Source: Leptospira dzoumogneensis
GTDB lineage: Bacteria > Spirochaetota > Leptospiria > Leptospirales > Leptospiraceae
Assembly: GCF_004770895.1 (NCBI RefSeq)
Contig: NZ_RQHS01000010.1
Span: 186,001 to 250,000, forward strand
Length of the DNA: 64,000 nucleotides
Direction: 5' to 3'
Shown: one piece after another, positions 51,798 through 62,357 of the stretch
Numbering within the stretch: the first letter of the stretch is position 1
How the letters are laid out: the number at the start of each line of letters is the position of its first letter
Notes under the pieces: generated by a model
Told to the model about the DNA's origin: nothing
Database searches by the model: none
What the model saw: the letters and a program-made list of their open reading frames with translations, nothing else
Position numbers and translations under genes: made by a program

Positions 51798-52289
51798 TCA
51801 GGTATCTACTCTGAAGTATGCCCTCTTGACCATTTTTTGGATATCATATCTTTGGCCGGGATCTTCTCCCAAACAAAAGAACATGATCCCATACATTACG
51901 TTTTCTTTAAATAAGGTGATATGCAGAATATGAAGATTACTTCCCTTGTCTTTGTAATAGACCCTGAATGCGGGACGACTTGCTACTTCTAATTCTCCGA
52001 ATTCTATGACCCTGCCGTTCCCTTTTTTGATGGAATCAATGATCCCCATTTGGAATTCACGATTTAAGGCACCATGATCTATGGATTCCGTTAATTCTTT
52101 CCGAGTGATCAGAACACTTGCGGACTCATTATAATCTTTTGCCGCAAAAATTCCTCCAGCAAAAGGTTCCATTGGGAACCAGTCGAAAGGAATGGTCAGG
52201 TTCAAAGGAAAATTCGGCTCCTTCTTCTCTTCCGGAGAGAGAGATACAAATACGGAAAATATCAGAAAGACGAAAAGGATACGATTCAT
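51798..52289 (-). CDS. secreted protein of unknown function
   Basis: 163 residues with a signal peptide (MNRILFVFLIFSVFVSLSPE) and a mature domain with LTIPFDWFPMEPFAGGIFAA, then RPAFRVYYKDKGSNLHILHI. Strand-rich with a pattern found in small periplasmic proteins that I cannot name. It overlaps the DUF971 gene by 4 bp, so it is the last gene of a group with DUF971 and the PSD fusion. It converges with ilvA across 40 bp. Confidence 0.7.
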   Translation of the reverse strand: MNRILFVFLIFSVFVSLSPEEKKEPNFPLNLTIPFDWFPMEPFAGGIFAAKDYNESASVLITRKELTESIDHGALNREFQMGIIDSIKKGNGRVIEFGELEVASRPAFRVYYKDKGSNLHILHITLFKENVMYGIMFFCLGEDPGQRYDIQKMVKRAYFRVDT

Positions 52290-52615
52290 GGAATTCCCAG
52301 GTCCCCAGGTTCTCCCTGCGCATACAATCTGAGAGAATCGAAGCTGTAAATGCCGGTATTATGGTAATCTCCCCAGACCAAATTGATCGCGTATCTTCCC
52401 ACCTTGGAAAAAGATAATAATTTGGCCTGCGTAATCCCGCTAGTCGTAGCTCCTACTTTTCCTCCATGTCCCCCCTTACAGACCACGCAGGGGCATCTTT
52501 TTCGGAGTTCTAATAGAGGAAATTCGGAGATCACTCCGTCTTTCCATTCTATTTTTAGAATATTCTCATCGAATTCTATGGTTTCCGGTGTAGTCGCTTT
52601 TAAACTAAGGCTCAT
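52286..52615 (-). CDS. DUF971 protein
   Basis: 109 residues of the gamma-butyrobetaine-hydroxylase N-terminal-like DUF971 family: LKIEWKDGVISEFPLLELRK, the cysteine motif CPCVVCKGGHGG and VGRYAINLVWGDYHNTGIYS. The fold usually binds zinc through the cysteines. In bacteria it stands alone and is often near iron-sulfur or envelope genes. It begins 1 bp after the fusion gene stop. Confidence 0.88.
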   Translation of the reverse strand: MSLSLKATTPETIEFDENILKIEWKDGVISEFPLLELRKRCPCVVCKGGHGGKVGATTSGITQAKLLSFSKVGRYAINLVWGDYHNTGIYSFDSLRLYAQGEPGDLGIP

Positions 52616-52616
52616 A

Positions 52617-54839
52617 TTATCTAGGAAGTTTTAAGACCTGTTTTCTGAAAGTTCCGATCGTGGTTCCGTAAGTCACCTTTTCGTTTAGAGGAAGTTCCGC
52701 AAAATCGAAAGTATCTCTTTCCAAGATCAGGATCACAGTGGAACCCATTTCGAATCTTCCTAGTTCCGCACCTTTTTCGATCATGATGGAAACGTCTTTA
52801 TAATCTTCTTCTTTGGTTGTTCTGATGAGAGTATTCGTGATGATCTTTTTATCGTAAGTCACGCGTATACGACCTACGTTAGAAGCACCCACTTTGATCA
52901 CTGCTACAAGTCCGAATTCGGTCTGTAAGAATGTGATCAATCTTTCGTTCTTAGGGAAAAGTCCTCTAATCCCGAAAACTGCCAGCTCGTTTACTGGAAA
53001 AAGTTTTCCAGGTTCATAATAATATCCTAATATTCTTCCGTATGCAGGAGAATGGATCCTATGATAGTCCTGAGGAGAAAGATAAAATGTGATATATTTT
53101 CCGTTCTCGAATTTAGAAAGGTATTTGTCCCCGCCGATCAATTCCTTCAAGTTATAATCCACACCTTTTGCCTGTAGGATTACCTGATCGTTGATATCTC
53201 CAAAACCTGTGATCCTTGCATCCACTGGAGAAACAAGTGCATTCTCCGCAGAATCGATAATCCTCGCACCGGCCTTTAATGCTCTGGTAAAAAATTGGTT
53301 TAAAGAGTTATACTCTTTGATCTCCAATTCGGCTTCGTTCAAGTTGATCTTGTATGCTTTTGCAAATGCCTTTAAGATCGGGATCATGATAAATCTAGGC
53401 AGCCTTAAGGAAGCTAAGATCCCGAATAATAAAGAGACCAAGTTTTTAGGCAGGATAGAAAGAAGAAGAAGATAAAAATCCTTAAAGATCTCGTAATGCG
53501 CCCCACCCTCCAGGAATTTTCTGAGTTCCCCTTGGGCCACCTTAGCTAAAAGAACTAAACTGATCAGAACTGGAACCGCAGTGATCAGAGCGAGTCCATA
53601 ACCAATACCGAATACTCGCAATAGGAATTCTTCTCCATATTGAACGTAAGCATAAGCGGAACCAAGTAAGGACGCTATGAATAGGATCCGATACACATTT
53701 GCGAATTTTTCTCCGAAGATATATCTCGCATTCTGCTCTCCAGTATAGAACCACCCGGAGATCGCAACTATAGAGAATAATAAGAAGGACGCGATCAAAG
53801 CCAGTCTTGCAGGATCCGTAGGACCGTTTATCAATACGGATAAGAAATTTTTAACAGACTCAAGATCTTTCACTCCGAAGGAGAATAACGCGTAGATCAC
53901 CAGAGTGGAGATCACAAATCCTTCGAAGAATGTGGCAAGCATACTCACGATCCCCTGTTTTGCGGCGGAATCGGTACGAACCACTCCTGCTACTCCGGCA
54001 CTTTTTCCGATCCCAGTTTCGGTGGATAAGAAGAACATTCCCGTCCCGGTGCTGAAAATCCTTGCGAGAGAAAATCCTCCTCCAAGTAAAAGAGAGAAAG
54101 GTTGCATCGCTTCCTTAAAGACCGCTTCCAGGAACGCATAAAAATTCCCTAAATGATCTCCGAACAATAGAATATAACTTAAGAAAAATAGAATAAGACC
54201 TATAGGAGCTATATAAGAAGAAACTCTTCCGATCCTTCTGATCCCGCCTAACACCACGAATACTACTATGATCGAAACTAAAAACGGAACGGTCATCCCT
54301 TGGATATCCAATCCATTCTGAGCCAAAAAGGAAGCACCTAAAATCGGGATCGCACTTCCCATAGAAAGTACCGTTAACAAACAAGCCAAAGAAAAAGCGA
54401 TGGCAAGCCATCTAGCTCTAAGAGCTTTTTCTATAAAATACATCGGGCCTGAAAGGTATCTTCCGCTTTCCAACTTGATCCTGAATCGGATCGCGAGTGT
54501 AGAAGAAACAAAACGAAGAGGCATGATCAGAAAACTAGAAAGCCAGATCCAAACTAGAACTCCCGGACCTGCTAATACTAATGCAAGTGCGGAACCAAGC
54601 ACTGCTCCTGGAAGTAAGGAGGAACCTGTTCCGGCATAGAATGCCTGAGAATGTACCAAACGTCCTCTGGAACCTTTGTAATCCATGTTCCCGGAAAAAA
54701 TTTTAATCGCTAAAAATAGGAATCGGACCTGAGGAAACTTCAAACGGAAGGTAAGGTATAACCCAATAAAAACTAAAAAGTAAAAATAAGGTTTTAGAAG
54801 ATCCAAATCCAAGAACGGAAATAGTTTAGTAGTCAGCAT
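52617..54839 (-). CDS. fusion of AGCS-type sodium/amino-acid symporter and phosphatidylserine decarboxylase
   Basis: About 740 residues. Residues 1-450 form a transporter with about ten helices: [60 protein letters not shown] and [16 protein letters not shown] recall the alanine/sodium symporter family, though the very N-terminus is shorter than usual. From about 490 comes a complete phosphatidylserine decarboxylase: [53 protein letters not shown] and the self-processing [11 protein letters not shown], where the Gly-Ser bond generates the pyruvoyl group. One frame, no stop. The start ATG 54839 is chosen over a non-protein-like extension to 54932. Confidence 0.9.
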   Translation of the reverse strand: MLTTKLFPFLDLDLLKPYFYFLVFIGLYLTFRLKFPQVRFLFLAIKIFSGNMDYKGSRGRLVHSQAFYAGTGSSLLPGAVLGSALALVLAGPGVLVWIWLSSFLIMPLRFVSSTLAIRFRIKLESGRYLSGPMYFIEKALRARWLAIAFSLACLLTVLSMGSAIPILGASFLAQNGLDIQGMTVPFLVSIIVVFVVLGGIRRIGRVSSYIAPIGLILFFLSYILLFGDHLGNFYAFLEAVFKEAMQPFSLLLGGGFSLARIFSTGTGMFFLSTETGIGKSAGVAGVVRTDSAAKQGIVSMLATFFEGFVISTLVIYALFSFGVKDLESVKNFLSVLINGPTDPARLALIASFLLFSIVAISGWFYTGEQNARYIFGEKFANVYRILFIASLLGSAYAYVQYGEEFLLRVFGIGYGLALITAVPVLISLVLLAKVAQGELRKFLEGGAHYEIFKDFYLLLLSILPKNLVSLLFGILASLRLPRFIMIPILKAFAKAYKINLNEAELEIKEYNSLNQFFTRALKAGARIIDSAENALVSPVDARITGFGDINDQVILQAKGVDYNLKELIGGDKYLSKFENGKYITFYLSPQDYHRIHSPAYGRILGYYYEPGKLFPVNELAVFGIRGLFPKNERLITFLQTEFGLVAVIKVGASNVGRIRVTYDKKIITNTLIRTTKEEDYKDVSIMIEKGAELGRFEMGSTVILILERDTFDFAELPLNEKVTYGTTIGTFRKQVLKLPR

Positions 54840-54902
54840 CCCAATCAATCTTTCCTTAAAATAAAGGCTTTTACAATTATTGGCCCGGAAAATTCTGCTA
54901 GC

Positions 54903-55838
54903 ATGCCGGGCTCCTACACAGTTTTCACGCATCCAGTCCCAAAACCACTCCTTTTTAAAAAGCCGTCGGGGCCCACGGGTAGAAGAGCAAGTTTCTATTC
55001 AATCATACTGACCGGGTTGCTATTCGGAATGATTTCCTTGGGTGCGGAAGAAGGTCCTGCAACCACGCCGAAACTGAAGGAAATGCCTGAAAACAGGGCT
55101 TCTGAAACTCCTGACACTTGGGAATTCGGAGCCAGATTCGGTTTTGGAATGAGAGGACCGAACAGATTCGATCAAAATTTAAACGGTTTTAGTTCCAACC
55201 TGAATCCTTTAGTGGCGAGCCAAACAAAACAGGAAAACACAAGAGGAAGTATCCAAGGAGAATTTTTAGCCAGGACCAGATTAAGTGAAAATTTCAAGAT
55301 CGGGATAATAGGCGGATATAGATACTTCGACCCATTTCATCTCACTAACCTTACCTCCGAACCTTTTTATACTAAACTGGATTTTCAAATGGAAAGTTTT
55401 TATGTTTTAGGAATGGTCTGGCAAGAAGGTAGATTAAACAGATACTTTCGCTGGGAAACGGGGCTTGGGCTCGGGATCACAAGAGCTTTATGGGTAACGA
55501 AAGGTTACGCCACAGACGGCAAAGAATATTACCAACAAAACGGGAACATGAGAGGAAGCGGATTGGAATTCAGATTAGAAGGATCACTCATCCATCCAAT
55601 CAACGAAAGAGTGAGTTTAAGTTTCGGGACTTATTTAGCCTGGATCAATATCACTTCTTTTGACGGTTCCTTTAACGGAGATACCGCCTCATTTTATGTA
55701 AGACAGGACGGAAGAGTTTCTCCCCTCACAGAATCCACAAACCAGGACAATATACTACTTTCCAATCAATATTCCAGAAAATTGGACATGCAGTCCGCTT
55801 ACGGCGGACTATTCTTCGGTGTGAACTATAAATTATAA
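54903..55838 (+). CDS. outer-membrane beta-barrel candidate
   Basis: 311 residues. A hydrophobic stretch (about 30-48, [20 protein letters not shown]) serves as signal peptide, with an unusually long lead of about 28 residues, so the start may lie a little inside. The mature protein alternates hydrophobic and polar residues in strands ([55 protein letters not shown]) and ends [11 protein letters not shown], which is barrel-like. No family is recognised. It is divergent from the PSD fusion, sharing only a 63-bp promoter region. Confidence 0.7.
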   Translation: MPGSYTVFTHPVPKPLLFKKPSGPTGRRASFYSIILTGLLFGMISLGAEEGPATTPKLKEMPENRASETPDTWEFGARFGFGMRGPNRFDQNLNGFSSNLNPLVASQTKQENTRGSIQGEFLARTRLSENFKIGIIGGYRYFDPFHLTNLTSEPFYTKLDFQMESFYVLGMVWQEGRLNRYFRWETGLGLGITRALWVTKGYATDGKEYYQQNGNMRGSGLEFRLEGSLIHPINERVSLSFGTYLAWINITSFDGSFNGDTASFYVRQDGRVSPLTESTNQDNILLSNQYSRKLDMQSAYGGLFFGVNYKL

Positions 55839-55849
55839 AATCTGAATAT

Positions 55850-56488
55850 TCACTTAGCCATCGGAAGGATCAGGTCCGGGTGTTTGGGAGAATTAATATA
55901 TTTAGATTCAGTCACCTTCTCTTTCATCATTTTTAAGGTTTCATACGGAATATCCACCACTACAAAATTCGCGATAGAGGTTGGAATACTTCCGCCGGGA
56001 TCACTTAAAATCTGGTAGGTGACTTCTATCTCGTCGCCGACAGGAACGAATTTCCAAAAACCTTTGAGTGTTCCTCGAACGAGTCCTTTTTTCTCGGCTA
56101 CTATATTCGCAACCGGCCGGATCGTATAAGTTACTGTTCCGGTATTTTTATCCTGGCTAAAAACGGTATGGATCACAAAGTCCCTGTCATTCACCGGCCA
56201 AGGAGCGCCGTTCTGTATATAAATATACTTTTCTTTCGTATTTAAGACTTTTACCGCTTCCGCATGTTTACAATTTTTAAACCAAGTCACGTAATTCGGA
56301 TTATCTTCCATTAGAGAGATTACAGTGTTCAGATCCGCTTTTAGTTTTGTTTTACCGCGGAATTCCTTTAATTCGGAACCTTCGACGGCTCTGGTATGGA
56401 CAGTGATCCCGTTTTTTTCTTTTTCCAAATCCCAGGAAAATATCCGTATAGGAATTAAAAGAAATACGATCAGATATACATGTTTCAT
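55850..56488 (-). CDS. secreted START-domain lipid-binding protein
   Basis: 212 residues: signal peptide (MKHVYLIVFLLIPIRIFSWD) and a START-fold domain with KEFRGKTKLKADLNTVISLM, NYVTWFKNCKHAEAVKVLNT, YIQNGAPWPVNDRDFVIHTV and GFWKFVPVGDEIEVTYQILS. START proteins bind lipids in a deep cavity; a periplasmic one could shuttle lipid or carotenoid-like ligands. It converges with the preceding barrel gene, with 11 bp between. Confidence 0.85.
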   Translation of the reverse strand: MKHVYLIVFLLIPIRIFSWDLEKEKNGITVHTRAVEGSELKEFRGKTKLKADLNTVISLMEDNPNYVTWFKNCKHAEAVKVLNTKEKYIYIQNGAPWPVNDRDFVIHTVFSQDKNTGTVTYTIRPVANIVAEKKGLVRGTLKGFWKFVPVGDEIEVTYQILSDPGGSIPTSIANFVVVDIPYETLKMMKEKVTESKYINSPKHPDLILPMAK

Positions 56489-56597
56489 AAGAATGATTAA
56501 ACCTCCGGACGGAAACTCGGAATCGAAGCAATGGTCTAACCGGATCTAAGAACAGATCAACCGTAAATTTGGATGAAACTTTATAAGTTCCTAAATA

Positions 56598-58769
56598 TTA
56601 ATCAATATCCAAGGAACTGGGTTCTCTTTTGTATTTGAGAGGTTTTTGGAGATATTTGATCAGAAGCACCTTATTTCCTTTTTCGTTAAACTTGACCACG
56701 TCGAAAACTTTCCGGGTCATCATGATCCCGCGTCCATGGGTATAACTTTCCTCGTTCAGTTTTTCTCCGTCCAAGTTTAACATCTTCTTAAAGTCAAAAC
56801 CGTCTCCTTCGTCTTCTATCTCGAAGCCGATCCGTTTTGAATTTAATGAATAAGCCACTTTTACGTTCCTTGCCCCGTAAAATGCCTCTCTTTGCCTTTT
56901 TTGGATGAACTCCATATAATTTCCGGACTTCATCGCATCCGTTTTTTCATCAAAGCTGATCCCTAAGTTCCCATGTTCGATCGCATTGATCAGAACTTCT
57001 CTAAGACATGTGCGTATCGCGGTAATTACTTCGGAACCTGCAAACTGACTTAGATTAGAAGTAAGCTGCCTACTTAATATATCAGCATTCCTGAGATAAT
57101 TATTCACGGTAAAATGCATACTTTCCGAGATCAAAAAGCGGGATAGAATGTCTTCCGAGATCTCGGAAACTTTTCCCAATACCTTTCTTCCAGCTTCACT
57201 CTCGAAAGATTGGAGACGTATCTTTACCGGTTTAGGCTCCATTACGTATTTCTGTTTAAATTCTGAATGGAACTCTACGGTCTTTCTTGTCCTTAAATGT
57301 TCTTCCAGTTTTTCTTTTGCAAGAAGAAGTACGATGGATCCTTCTTGTGTATCCAGAGTGTAGATCAGATCTAAGAAATTTTTACCTTCCACTTCCGCGG
57401 GTTTATAACCTGTGAGTCTGGAAAGAGTACGGTTTGCATCCTTGATATTCCCTTCTTGGTCTAATGTAAGAAGAAGTTCTTCCGCTCCCTCAAACAAATT
57501 CCTGAACCTAAGCTCGGATTGTTCGATCGCGTGTTTGGCCTCATTCAGATCTTCTACCTTAGAAGAAAGATCTTTAGAGAGATCATTTACTCTATCCGCT
57601 AAGGCTAAAGCCAAAAGAAGAATATGTGTCGCAGTTCCGATCTCCACTCCCCAATAAGCCAAAGAGATCGTATGAGGAATGATCCCTGAAAAACGTAAAG
57701 TAAATACGAATGCACCGGTCACAAGAGCAAGCCAGGCACCTAAAAAGAAAAGTACAGGTCTTAAATTCCTGGAAAATCCTTGGAAGCCCAGAAACAGGAT
57801 CATAGACAGTGTAATCGTAGAAAGAAAAACATAAAGAGCCAATGCAAATCCGAACGGTAAAAAATATCCTACTACTACAAGTACATAAGATAAAACTGAT
57901 ATTCCTTTCAGAATACGATTGGAATTCGGATAATAATGGGGCGCATCGAAATAGAGCCTTATAAAATCCGCAGTGGTCGCAGAAACTAAAAAAGTAAAAC
58001 AAGTGATTATATGGCTTGCCCAAACAATAGAGTTAGGCCAGAAAAATTGGAAAGAATATCCTTGAAGGGACCATTGGGCGAGAACTCCGGCACCGACATA
58101 AGCGAAGAATGCTAAGTAAGTTTTTTCCTTCGTGGATAAGAACAGGAACAGATTGTATAATGCCATTACCAAAAGTGATCCAAAATAGATCCCGAGTAAT
58201 ATCTGCTCATTACTTATATTGAAAAAAAAGTCCTCAGACTTATACGCAAACGCAGCAAAGTTGACCGAACTTTTAGTTTGGATCTTTAGATAAACCGTAT
58301 CCTTCTCCCCTGCTTTTAACTCTAAGGGAAAACTAGGAAATCTATATTGGATCGGTCTTTCTCCAAAAGGGATCCTGTCCCCTCCACGAAACAAGACCTT
58401 ATCACCTTTGGAAGCCAGATACAATTCTGCCTTGTCCAATTGACTATAATGGATCTCCAAAATCCAAGAAATTGAATGAGAGGATTTATTTTCTACCGGG
58501 ATCTTAAACCAATGAGTCAGATCCGAATAACCTAAACTCGAGGAAGAAAGAGGATAAAACTCCTTCTTTTGCATTTTTTCGAAGTTGGTATCACCTTCTT
58601 CGTCCGCCCAAACCTCCGCATGAGGCACAAGAGAGATCCCATCATAAGGAAGAGAAGAAGGATCGAATGCGAAAATCGGACTGAAAACGGAAAGAATAAA
58701 AAAAGTGAACGAGAGTTTACAAAAAACTCTCCAAGGTAAAAAATTTTGGATGTCCGAAAACCCTTTCAC
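56598..58769 (-). CDS. 7TMR-DISM membrane sensor with PAS and GHKL ATPase domains
   Basis: 723 residues. A signal/anchor is followed by a periplasmic jelly-roll 7TMR-DISMED2-like domain (LTHWFKIPVENKSSHSISWI), seven membrane helices (about 190-385), a coiled coil, a PAS domain (FRNLFEGAEELLLTLDQEGN, LSRLTGYKPAEVEG) and a C-terminal GHKL ATPase (REVLINAIEHGNLGIS, EIEDEGDGFDFKKM, THGRGIMMTRKVFD). The ATPase resembles RsbW-type anti-sigma serine kinases, since no phospho-accepting His box is seen before it. It would sense periplasmic carbohydrate-like ligands and act on a sigma-factor switch; the output is inferred. Confidence 0.85.
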   Translation of the reverse strand: MKGFSDIQNFLPWRVFCKLSFTFFILSVFSPIFAFDPSSLPYDGISLVPHAEVWADEEGDTNFEKMQKKEFYPLSSSSLGYSDLTHWFKIPVENKSSHSISWILEIHYSQLDKAELYLASKGDKVLFRGGDRIPFGERPIQYRFPSFPLELKAGEKDTVYLKIQTKSSVNFAAFAYKSEDFFFNISNEQILLGIYFGSLLVMALYNLFLFLSTKEKTYLAFFAYVGAGVLAQWSLQGYSFQFFWPNSIVWASHIITCFTFLVSATTADFIRLYFDAPHYYPNSNRILKGISVLSYVLVVVGYFLPFGFALALYVFLSTITLSMILFLGFQGFSRNLRPVLFFLGAWLALVTGAFVFTLRFSGIIPHTISLAYWGVEIGTATHILLLALALADRVNDLSKDLSSKVEDLNEAKHAIEQSELRFRNLFEGAEELLLTLDQEGNIKDANRTLSRLTGYKPAEVEGKNFLDLIYTLDTQEGSIVLLLAKEKLEEHLRTRKTVEFHSEFKQKYVMEPKPVKIRLQSFESEAGRKVLGKVSEISEDILSRFLISESMHFTVNNYLRNADILSRQLTSNLSQFAGSEVITAIRTCLREVLINAIEHGNLGISFDEKTDAMKSGNYMEFIQKRQREAFYGARNVKVAYSLNSKRIGFEIEDEGDGFDFKKMLNLDGEKLNEESYTHGRGIMMTRKVFDVVKFNEKGNKVLLIKYLQKPLKYKREPSSLDID

Positions 58770-58776
58770 TCTTTCT

Positions 58777-58841
58777 AAAAAACCGGAGGGAAAAGTTTGA
58801 CTTCTGGCGGATCGGCAAGCAAGTCAAAATTCTCCCTCCGG
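58777..58841 (-). terminator. long rho-independent terminator after the acyl-CoA dehydrogenase gene
   Basis: CCGGAGGGA (58783-58791) pairs with TCCCTCCGG (58833-58841), and inside it TTTGACTT (58796-58803) pairs with AAGTCAAA (58821-58828). On the minus strand the stem is followed by TTTTTT (58782 down to 58777). It lies 17 bp past the acyl-CoA dehydrogenase stop and just before the 7TMR sensor start. Confidence 0.85.
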
Positions 58842-58857
58842 AGACTAAAAGAGAATT

Positions 58858-60039
58858 TTAGCCTTTTTTGGTTTTAGATGCTGCATCTTTTATGAGCCCT
58901 GCAGCAATTTCGTTCCTCTGGATCTGGCTTGTGCCTTCGTAGATCTGCAGGATTTTAGCGTCCCTGTAAAATTTCTCCACTGGGTATTCTTTGGTGTATC
59001 CGTATCCGCCGAAAATTTGTACCGCGTCCGACGCCACTTGGACGGAAGAATCGGATGCATAACATTTTGCCATTGCGGAAAATTTCGCCGCGTCCTTATG
59101 GAATGTTTCCGCATACACCCCTGCTTTATAAGTCAGAAGTCTAGAACCTTCTATCTTGATAGCCATGTCGGCTAGCATATGCTGGATTGCTTGGAAAGAA
59201 GAGATCGTAGTTCCGAATTGTTCTCTTTCTCTCGCGTATTCGATCGCAGCATCAAATGCGCCTTGCATTAAACCGACTGCTCCCGCAGCAACCGCAGGTC
59301 TGGAAAGTATGAGAGTTTTGAACGCATGTAAGAATCCCATATTCTCTTTTCCTCCCAGAAGATTTTCTTCAGGGATCTCGCAGTCTTCCATGATGAGCTG
59401 TCTTGTTTCGGAACATCTGATCCCCAATTTATCTTCCTTCTTTCCGAAAGAAAACCCTTTGGTACCTTTTTCTATGATAAAACAAGAGATCCCTCTTGGG
59501 CCTCTGTCCTTATCGGTCATTGCAAATACTGTATAAATATCAGCTTGGCCTGCACTGCTGATCCATTGTTTGGTACCGTTCAGAACATAACGGTCTCCTT
59601 TTTTTACCGCAGTAGTCGCCATTGCAGGAACATCCGAACCAGCACCAGGTTCCGACAAACCGAATGCTGCAGTCTTCTCACCGGAAGCAAGAAGAGGAAG
59701 CCATTTGTCTTTTTGGGCCTTGGTCCCTCCCACATCGATCGGTAGAGCGCCTAGTTTTGTAGAAGTAAATGCGGTATTCACTCCCAAACATCCCCAGGAA
59801 ACTTCTTCTGCGAGGACGATACCCCCCATCATTCCATATCCAAGTCCGCCATGTTCTTCGTCGAACAATGCCTGGTATAATCCTGCTTCTTTAAATTTTT
59901 GTAAAATAGCTTTCGGATACTCGTTATTTTCGTCGTAGTGCATTCTGTTCGGAACGACTTCCTTTCTGACTACGTCCCTGACCAGTTCTCTGAGTTGTTG
60001 TAATTCCTCTGGTAATTCGAATTGAAGCGGTGAATTCAA
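58858..60039 (-). CDS. acyl-CoA dehydrogenase
   Basis: A FAD enzyme of beta-oxidation, 393 residues. Motifs: the FAD/substrate stretch AAFGLSEPGAGSDVPAMATT, RYVLNGTKQWISSAGQADIY, GFLHAFKTLILSRPAVAAGA and the catalytic Glu region LQIYEGTSQIQRNEIA. Length and spacing match short/medium-chain acyl-CoA or glutaryl-CoA-like members; substrate length cannot be fixed. The start is TTG 60037-60039 with GGGAGG five bases upstream. It has its own terminator. Confidence 0.94.
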   Translation of the reverse strand: MNSPLQFELPEELQQLRELVRDVVRKEVVPNRMHYDENNEYPKAILQKFKEAGLYQALFDEEHGGLGYGMMGGIVLAEEVSWGCLGVNTAFTSTKLGALPIDVGGTKAQKDKWLPLLASGEKTAAFGLSEPGAGSDVPAMATTAVKKGDRYVLNGTKQWISSAGQADIYTVFAMTDKDRGPRGISCFIIEKGTKGFSFGKKEDKLGIRCSETRQLIMEDCEIPEENLLGGKENMGFLHAFKTLILSRPAVAAGAVGLMQGAFDAAIEYAREREQFGTTISSFQAIQHMLADMAIKIEGSRLLTYKAGVYAETFHKDAAKFSAMAKCYASDSSVQVASDAVQIFGGYGYTKEYPVEKFYRDAKILQIYEGTSQIQRNEIAAGLIKDAASKTKKG

Positions 60040-60195
60040 GCTTGCCTCCCAATGATATTCTTTTTCAAATTCGGATTCGATCCTTGGGCAATCTTTATAA
60101 GAAGGTATGGATAGATCAAGCGAAGCTTTTTACTCCGCCTGATAGAATCGGCACTATTGTTTGTTACACGAACTAAAAGGATCCGCACTATAATA

Positions 60196-61380
60196 TTATT
60201 TCAGATTCCAAACTAGAACACCTAGCAGCACAAACTTAAGAACTTCCCATTTTTCCATCTTAGATCTGCCATTCCATACAAGACCTAAACTTAAAAATGC
60301 AAAGAAGAACCAAAGTCCAAAGCCTGAATATAAAACAAGAGACATCTTTCCTAATTTTATAAGTTTTAATAGATACACAGAAAGTCCCGCGAGAACGATA
60401 AACTGTAAGACCCCGTATACTTTTCTGGAATTGGAAATACTAGGATCGAATTTGGTATAAGTGGACCTGTTTATTTCAGGGACCTTCTTCTCTCCTCCGA
60501 GCGAATCGGGTCTCCAGTCGGGCTTTTTGATCAGAAGAAGAAGTTTATCTTTCCAACTAGGAGTGATCTTCACTAAATTCCAAAGAGAAATATACACATG
60601 CAAATTTGCCCAGATAGGATTGAATGTGGGAAGAGGTTCCGTTAATCCGTAGATCGGCTCCTTCTTCTCTTCTACGTACGTTCCAAACCAACGATCCCAG
60701 AGTATGAGTATCCCTCCGTGATTCTTATCCAAATATTCAGGATCTCTTCCATGATGGACCCTATGATGAGAAGGAGTCAGTAAGACTTTTTCCATCCAAC
60801 CTAATTTTCCGATCAATCTAGTATGGACCCAGAATTGATAAATTTTCAAGATCCCATGGCAAATAAAGAACATCCACCAAGGAATTCCGAGCAGGGCCAA
60901 AGGAAGATTAAAGGCATATTCAAAGATCCTTTGGAACATGGATTGCCTAAGTGCAACTGTCAGATTAAATTCTTCGCTGGAATGATGGGTTACGTGACAT
61001 GCCCAAAGGAAATGGATCTCATGAGTTGCCCTATGGAACCAGTAATAGATAAAATCCACGGCGATCAGAACAAATGTCCATGCAAGAAATGACTCTAGGT
61101 TGAATTGCCAACCCTCGGCGGTTTTTATCAAAGGAGAAGAAGATGGAAATTCCCCCAAGTTAAACAGAGTCTGGACGGAATAATATATTCTGATTTTATC
61201 ATATAGAAGAATGGCTCCTAAAGTGATCACAACTCCGGTAAAAGAGTATAATATCCCGGTCGCCAGATCGGAAACGGAATCATTCCATCTATAGACGGAT
61301 CTTTTTCTTCCCCATATAAACTCTATCAAAGCAAGTCCAAGAAAAAAAGGAACCGCCTTGTCCAAAATCGTTTCTTGCAT
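60196..61380 (-). CDS. fatty acid hydroxylase / sterol desaturase family membrane protein
   Basis: A diiron membrane oxygenase of about 394 residues. The histidine boxes are complete: [28 protein letters not shown] and [20 protein letters not shown], ending [18 protein letters not shown]. Five or six membrane helices are spread between. It may hydroxylate or desaturate a lipid or a sterol-like substrate. ATG 61380 is the start. It lies 17 bp after the SDR gene, and the pair may act together. Confidence 0.88.
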   Translation of the reverse strand: MQETILDKAVPFFLGLALIEFIWGRKRSVYRWNDSVSDLATGILYSFTGVVITLGAILLYDKIRIYYSVQTLFNLGEFPSSSPLIKTAEGWQFNLESFLAWTFVLIAVDFIYYWFHRATHEIHFLWACHVTHHSSEEFNLTVALRQSMFQRIFEYAFNLPLALLGIPWWMFFICHGILKIYQFWVHTRLIGKLGWMEKVLLTPSHHRVHHGRDPEYLDKNHGGILILWDRWFGTYVEEKKEPIYGLTEPLPTFNPIWANLHVYISLWNLVKITPSWKDKLLLLIKKPDWRPDSLGGEKKVPEINRSTYTKFDPSISNSRKVYGVLQFIVLAGLSVYLLKLIKLGKMSLVLYSGFGLWFFFAFLSLGLVWNGRSKMEKWEVLKFVLLGVLVWNLK

Positions 61381-61397
61381 ATCCCACACTCTTCTAT

Positions 61398-62180
61398 TTA
61401 ATTTACCGTATTTAGAAATTTCGCCAATTTTCGGACCAAAAACCTAGGACTGATCCGAACTGATTGTGCCATTACCTTGTTTGCTATTCCGGAAATCACA
61501 ACAGCCTTACCTGATTTTACACCTTGGTAACCTACCTTTGCTACGTAAGCCGCGTCCGCTTTTGGAACAAGACCACTATTTAAGATCGCAGATTTATCCA
61601 TTTCTGCTCTTTTGAAAAATTCCGTTTTAGTAGGACCTGGACAAAGACAGGTAACATTTACACCGTCTTTACGAACTTCTTCTGCAAGTCCTTCCGAGAA
61701 GAATAGAACGTACGCCTTGGAAGCATAATAGTTCGTCATCATAGGCCCCGGTTGGAAAGCGGCAGTAGAAGCCACATTTAAAATTTTTCCTGCATGTCTT
61801 TCTCTCATATCTTTTAAGAATAAATGAGTTAACTCTACAAGAGATATTACGTTTACTTGTATGAGATCCAATTCTTCTTTCAGATCCAAAGAATGGAATT
61901 TTCCGTTTGTTCCGAAGCCTGCGTTATTCACGAGTAGATCTACGATCGCCTTTTTCTTTTTGGCGAAGTCGTAAATTTTTTTAGGAGATTTAGGATCGGA
62001 CAAGTCTGCGGAAAGAATTTCTACATTCGCTCCCAAACTTTCCATTTCCTTTTTTACTGAATTTAAGGTCTTGAGATTTCTTGCTACGAGTATCAGATCG
62101 TAACCGTCTTTTGCGGCCAATTTAGAAATTTCATAACCGATGCCTACGCTTGCTCCGGTAATTAATGCTGTTTTTTTCAT
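61398..62180 (-). CDS. short-chain dehydrogenase/reductase
   Basis: An NAD(P)-dependent oxidoreductase of 260 residues. The Rossmann glycine motif [15 protein letters not shown] is at 8-22, then [11 protein letters not shown], the catalytic Ser in [12 protein letters not shown] and the YxxxK in [10 protein letters not shown]. The subclass is DltE/YqjQ-like, often involved in lipid or envelope metabolism. ATG 62180 is chosen; the frame is open to 62231. It is divergent from the GST gene. Confidence 0.9.
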   Translation of the reverse strand: MKKTALITGASVGIGYEISKLAAKDGYDLILVARNLKTLNSVKKEMESLGANVEILSADLSDPKSPKKIYDFAKKKKAIVDLLVNNAGFGTNGKFHSLDLKEELDLIQVNVISLVELTHLFLKDMRERHAGKILNVASTAAFQPGPMMTNYYASKAYVLFFSEGLAEEVRKDGVNVTCLCPGPTKTEFFKRAEMDKSAILNSGLVPKADAAYVAKVGYQGVKSGKAVVISGIANKVMAQSVRISPRFLVRKLAKFLNTVN

Positions 62181-62307
62181 GATCTCTATGATTCCTTTTC
62201 GAAAGAGTATAAGCGCTTTTTTCGCAGCCAATTTTAGATTTAGATTTCCTTTCAGGAAAGTAGAAATTGAAAATCCATCTCGGTTCCCATTCTTTCTTAT
62301 CTTATTC

Positions 62308-62338
62308 TTGAAAAAGACTTTACCATCCTACTTATAAT
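62308..62338 (+). promoter_or_regulatory. candidate promoter of the GST gene
   Basis: TTGAAA (62308-62313), a 19-bp spacer and a perfect TATAAT (62333-62338), which places the start near 62345 and a short leader before ATG 62358. The spacer is longer than ideal. Judged by eye. Confidence 0.45.
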
Positions 62339-62357
62339 TGGAAGATCCTAGGCTCTT

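Noticed and set aside
60040..60195. Possible FadR/TetR-like operator upstream of the acyl-CoA dehydrogenase gene
   Set aside because: Only loosely symmetric (around GTTACACGAAC); no support beyond its position.
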